This document shows positions 4,960 to 6,644 of a DNA stretch of 6,644 bases, one piece after another. A program made the position numbers and the translations under genes. Under the pieces are notes generated by a model. It saw only the letters and a program-made list of their open reading frames with translations, did no database searches and had not been told where the DNA came from. This stretch comes from Chloroflexota bacterium (GTDB lineage: Bacteria > Chloroflexota > Dehalococcoidia > Tepidiformales > Tepidiformaceae): assembly GCA_025350285.1 (NCBI GenBank), contig JANXYE010000126.1, positions 1-6,644 on the forward strand, given 5' to 3'. Positions within the stretch are counted from its first letter, which is position 1, and each line of letters begins with the position of its first letter.

Positions 4960-5952
4960 ATGGCAAAAATGTACTACGAGCAGGACGCCGACCTTTCGCT
5001 CCTCAACGGGCGCAAAATCGCCGTCATCGGGTTCGGCTCACAGGGCCACGCCCACGCGCTCAACCTCAAGGACAGCGGCTGCGATGTGATGGTCGGCCTC
5101 TACCCCGGCTCGAAATCCTGGGAAGCCGCCGAGAAGCAGGGCCTCCGCGTCACAACGGTCGAACAGGCCGCGCGCGAGGCCGACATCATCATGATCCTCG
5201 CCCCGGACCACCTCCAGAAGGCGATCTACGAACACGGGATCGAAGCCAACCTCAGCGAAGGCAAGATGCTGATGTTCGGCCACGGCTTCAACATCCATTT
5301 CCAGCAGATCCAGCCCCCGCCCTTCGTCGATGTGACGATGATCGCCCCAAAGGGCCCCGGCCACCTTGTTCGCCGCGTCTACACCGAAGGCGGCGGCGTC
5401 CCCTGCCTCGTCGCGGTCCACCAGAACGCCACCGAAACGGCCATGCAGGTCGCCCTCGCTTACGGCAAAGGCATCGGGGGCGCCCGCGCTGGTATCCTCG
5501 AAACCACCTTCCGCGAAGAGACCGAAACGGACCTCTTTGGCGAGCAAGTGATCCTCTGCGGCGGCCTCTCCGCGTTGATCAAGGCCGCGTTCGAAACCCT
5601 GGTCGAAGCCGGTTACGAACCCGAAAGCGCCTTCTTCGAGACGATGCACGAAGTGAAACTGATCGTGGACCTGATCTACGAGGGTGGCCTCGGGCGCATG
5701 CGCTACTCGATAAGCGACACCGCCGAATATGGCGACTACACGCGTGGCCCGCGGATCGTGACCGCCGAAACCAAGAAAGAGATGAAGAAGATCCTCGAAG
5801 AGATCCAGAGCGGTGAGTTCGCGAAGGAATGGATTCTCGAAAACATGGCCGGCCGCCCGTCCTTCCTCGCCACCCGCCGGCGGGAAGCCGAGCATCCCGT
5901 GGAGAAGGTCGGCGCGGAGATGCGGGCCATGATGAGCTGGCTGAAGAAGTAG
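4960..5952 (+). CDS. ilvC: Ketol-acid reductoisomerase, class I
   Basis: IlvC converts 2-acetolactate and 2-aceto-2-hydroxybutyrate to the dihydroxy acids of valine/leucine and isoleucine synthesis, by Mg2+-dependent alkyl migration and NAD(P)H reduction in the cytoplasm. The 330-residue length is that of the short class I form. Residues 1-180 form the Rossmann domain: GFGSQG (24-29), cofactor loop LYPGSKS (47-53), catalytic-region HGFN (108-111) and APKGPGH (129-135). The all-helical domain carries the metal ligands Asp191 and Glu195 (ETDLFGEQ), Glu227 and Glu231 (FFETMHE), and the substrate-binding Ser in [11 protein letters not shown] (249-259). All key residues are present. In the cofactor loop, Tyr48 replaces the common Arg; Ser51 and Ser53 remain. 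The gene follows the NTF2-like gene by 72 bases and has no ilvB, ilvN or leuA neighbour in the window. A possible -10 (TACAAA, 4935-4940) lacks a -35. Confidence 0.97.
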   Translation: MAKMYYEQDADLSLLNGRKIAVIGFGSQGHAHALNLKDSGCDVMVGLYPGSKSWEAAEKQGLRVTTVEQAAREADIIMILAPDHLQKAIYEHGIEANLSEGKMLMFGHGFNIHFQQIQPPPFVDVTMIAPKGPGHLVRRVYTEGGGVPCLVAVHQNATETAMQVALAYGKGIGGARAGILETTFREETETDLFGEQVILCGGLSALIKAAFETLVEAGYEPESAFFETMHEVKLIVDLIYEGGLGRMRYSISDTAEYGDYTRGPRIVTAETKKEMKKILEEIQSGEFAKEWILENMAGRPSFLATRRREAEHPVEKVGAEMRAMMSWLKK

Positions 5953-5959
5953 CGGCCGA

Positions 5960-5977
5960 GTGCCACATGGGTGGCGC
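5960..5977 (+). terminator. Weak hairpin just after ilvC
   Basis: GTGCCAC (5960-5966) pairs with GTGGCGC (5971-5977) around ATGG: 7 pairs with one G-U, starting 7 bases after the ilvC stop. There is no T-run after it, so it is at best an atypical terminator or a 3'-end stabilising stem. Confidence 0.3.
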
Positions 5978-6016
5978 CAGGACCGGTCGCAAACGCGGGG
6001 CTGCGCGCCATTCATG

Positions 6017-6045
6017 TTGACCGCCGGCCCCGCCCCTGACACGAT
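6017..6045 (+). promoter_or_regulatory. Possible promoter of tRNA-Phe
   Basis: TTGACC (6017-6022) is a good -35. At a 17-base spacing the -10 is only CACGAT (6040-6045). The better-looking TAGAAT (6045-6050) is 22 bases away and ends 4 bases before the mature tRNA, too close for a normal start. The -35 is plausible and the -10 is uncertain. Confidence 0.3.
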
Positions 6046-6054
6046 AGAATCCCT

Positions 6055-6130
6055 GCCGAGGTAGCTCAGTTGGTAGAGCACCGCACTGAAAATGCGGGTG
6101 TCCCCGGTTCAAGTCCGGGCTTCGGCACCA
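6055..6130 (+). tRNA. tRNA-Phe (anticodon GAA)
   Basis: A full cloverleaf can be drawn. The acceptor stem GCCGAGG (6055-6061) pairs with CTTCGGC (6120-6126), with one G-U pair. The D stem is GCTC/GAGC (6064-6067, 6076-6079) with loop AGTTGGTA. The anticodon stem is CCGCA/TGCGG around loop CTGAAAA (6086-6092), giving anticodon GAA at 6088-6090. The variable loop has 5 bases. The T stem CCCGG/CCGGG surrounds TTCAAGT (6108-6114). The discriminator A is at 6127 and CCA is encoded at 6128-6130. The gene decodes UUC/UUU. No second copy of its 3' end is visible in the window, so there is no sign of an integrated element here. Confidence 0.97.
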
Positions 6131-6434
6131 CAGAATCTACAGGTTGACCATAAGTGGCTCTGCGGGGCTCCAAACCACTGGAGGCCGCTGATGTGGATAA
6201 CCGCATTTTGAACTCGGGCATACAGCACCGCGTTAGCGCAGCAATGCCCTCTGCACGGAGCGAGAAGCCGAAACCGAAGATCGGTCCCGAGCCGGGGCAG
6301 TGCTGCTCCGACCTCGCATCGACGCCGCACTCGTCAACAGAACGACTCGACCCGAGCGTTGCGCCAGGGGCGGTCTCAGCCGGCCCGGGCTCACCTGACG
6401 ACGAACCACGGGATTGACACTCACCTGGATTGTT
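6131..6434. other. Region after tRNA-Phe with no recognisable gene
   Basis: About 300 bases. Open frames here (for example 6154-6417 plus and 6233-6553 minus) have no recognisable motif and no ribosome binding site. CAGCACCGCG at 6223-6232 recalls the core of the intergenic repeats at 2754 and 3249, but only this part plus GCAGCAA nearby matches. I see no transposase, integrase or terminator. Confidence 0.4.
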
Positions 6435-6479
6435 ATGGAAGTCGCCGGCGAAACCACGGCGGACCCGGTGGGGAGATCC

Positions 6480-6644
6480 ATGTCAGGAAGCGCTTGGAAG
6501 GTCGCGGCTGGAGTCGCTGGTGTATCACTTCTGGCTGCGACAGAACGGCACACGTTCGCCCGTCATCCGAGGGCGACGAGCCTGCGGCGGCGGAACCCGG
6601 CCGAAGCCCTCGCTGCCCGTTTACGCCCGCCCCTTAAGGAGTCA
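6480..6644 (+). CDS. N-terminal fragment of an unidentified protein, running off the window
   Basis: From ATG 6480 the frame stays open for 55 codons to the window edge, so the gene is 3' truncated here. GGGAG (6471-6475) lies 4 bases before the ATG and is a fair ribosome binding site. An in-frame ATG at 6435 is possible but has no such site; the first upstream in-frame stop is TGA 6396-6398. The visible protein starts MSGSAWKVAAGVAGVSLLAA, a short hydrophobic stretch after a Lys that could be a weak signal or membrane anchor. An Arg-rich, Ala-rich part containing NPAEALAARLRPP follows. I do not recognise the family. Third-position base choice is less GC-biased at the start than in ilvC, so this could also be a chance open frame. 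Confidence 0.4.
   Translation, partial: MSGSAWKVAAGVAGVSLLAATERHTFARHPRATSLRRRNPAEALAARLRPPLKES

Noticed and set aside
5038..6081. 347-codon open frame on the minus strand
   Set aside because: Shadow of ilvC that also runs into the tRNA gene.
6055..6130. tRNA-Phe as an attachment site of an integrated element
   Set aside because: No duplicate of its 3' end and no integrase within the window.
6223..6240. Third copy of the intergenic repeat
   Set aside because: Only the CAGCACCGCG core and a shifted GCAGCAA match; could be chance in GC-rich DNA.
6414..6436. TTGACA with TGTTAT as promoter of the last partial gene
   Set aside because: Spacing is only 11 bases, and no acceptable -10 lies at 16-18 bases.

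Overview
The window is GC-rich bacterial DNA. Gene content and protein style suggest a Chloroflexota, Dehalococcoidia-like genome: a thiolase paired with a DUF35 Zn-ribbon/OB-fold protein, NTF2-like proteins, a class I ketol-acid reductoisomerase of Dehalococcoides-like appearance, and a DUF642-type surface protein with a CKNGGW tail. This placement is inferred from remembered family resemblance and was not searched. An actinobacterial-like origin for some parts cannot be excluded.

Left part (1-1562). The window opens inside the 3' end of a secreted-type DUF642/choice-of-anchor protein, followed by a strong rho-independent terminator. Next come about 520 bases with no recognisable gene, then three broken pieces in a row: the first ~50 codons of an IS630-family transposase, the first ~64 codons of a class III nucleotide cyclase, and a repeat-bearing end that looks like an IS21-family terminus cutting the cyclase. 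This is a scar of old insertions and deletions.

Middle part (1563-3525). A non-canonical thiolase (GTG start) and a DUF35 protein probably form a two-gene operon acting on an acyl-CoA or acyl-CoA-like substrate. A solitary HicB-like antitoxin reading frame follows. Its C-terminus is shifted by one extra G, so the as-read frame runs on into the convergent neighbour. The spacer in front of the HicB-like gene partly repeats the spacer in front of the DUF35 gene.

Right part (3559-6130). A single-domain NTF2-like protein (minus strand) and a two-domain NTF2-like protein (plus strand) diverge from a 141-base intergenic region carrying TACAAT hexamers on both strands. Then come ilvC, encoding the ketol-acid reductoisomerase of valine/leucine/isoleucine synthesis, without ilvB or ilvN beside it, and a complete tRNA-Phe(GAA) with encoded CCA.

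End (6131-6644). About 300 bases contain no recognisable gene. The N-terminus of an unidentified protein with a short hydrophobic stretch then runs off the window edge.

I found no CRISPR array, defence island or convincing new system. The best leads are the cyclase/IS scar, the HicB frameshift, the shared leader sequences, and the thiolase without the usual cysteines.
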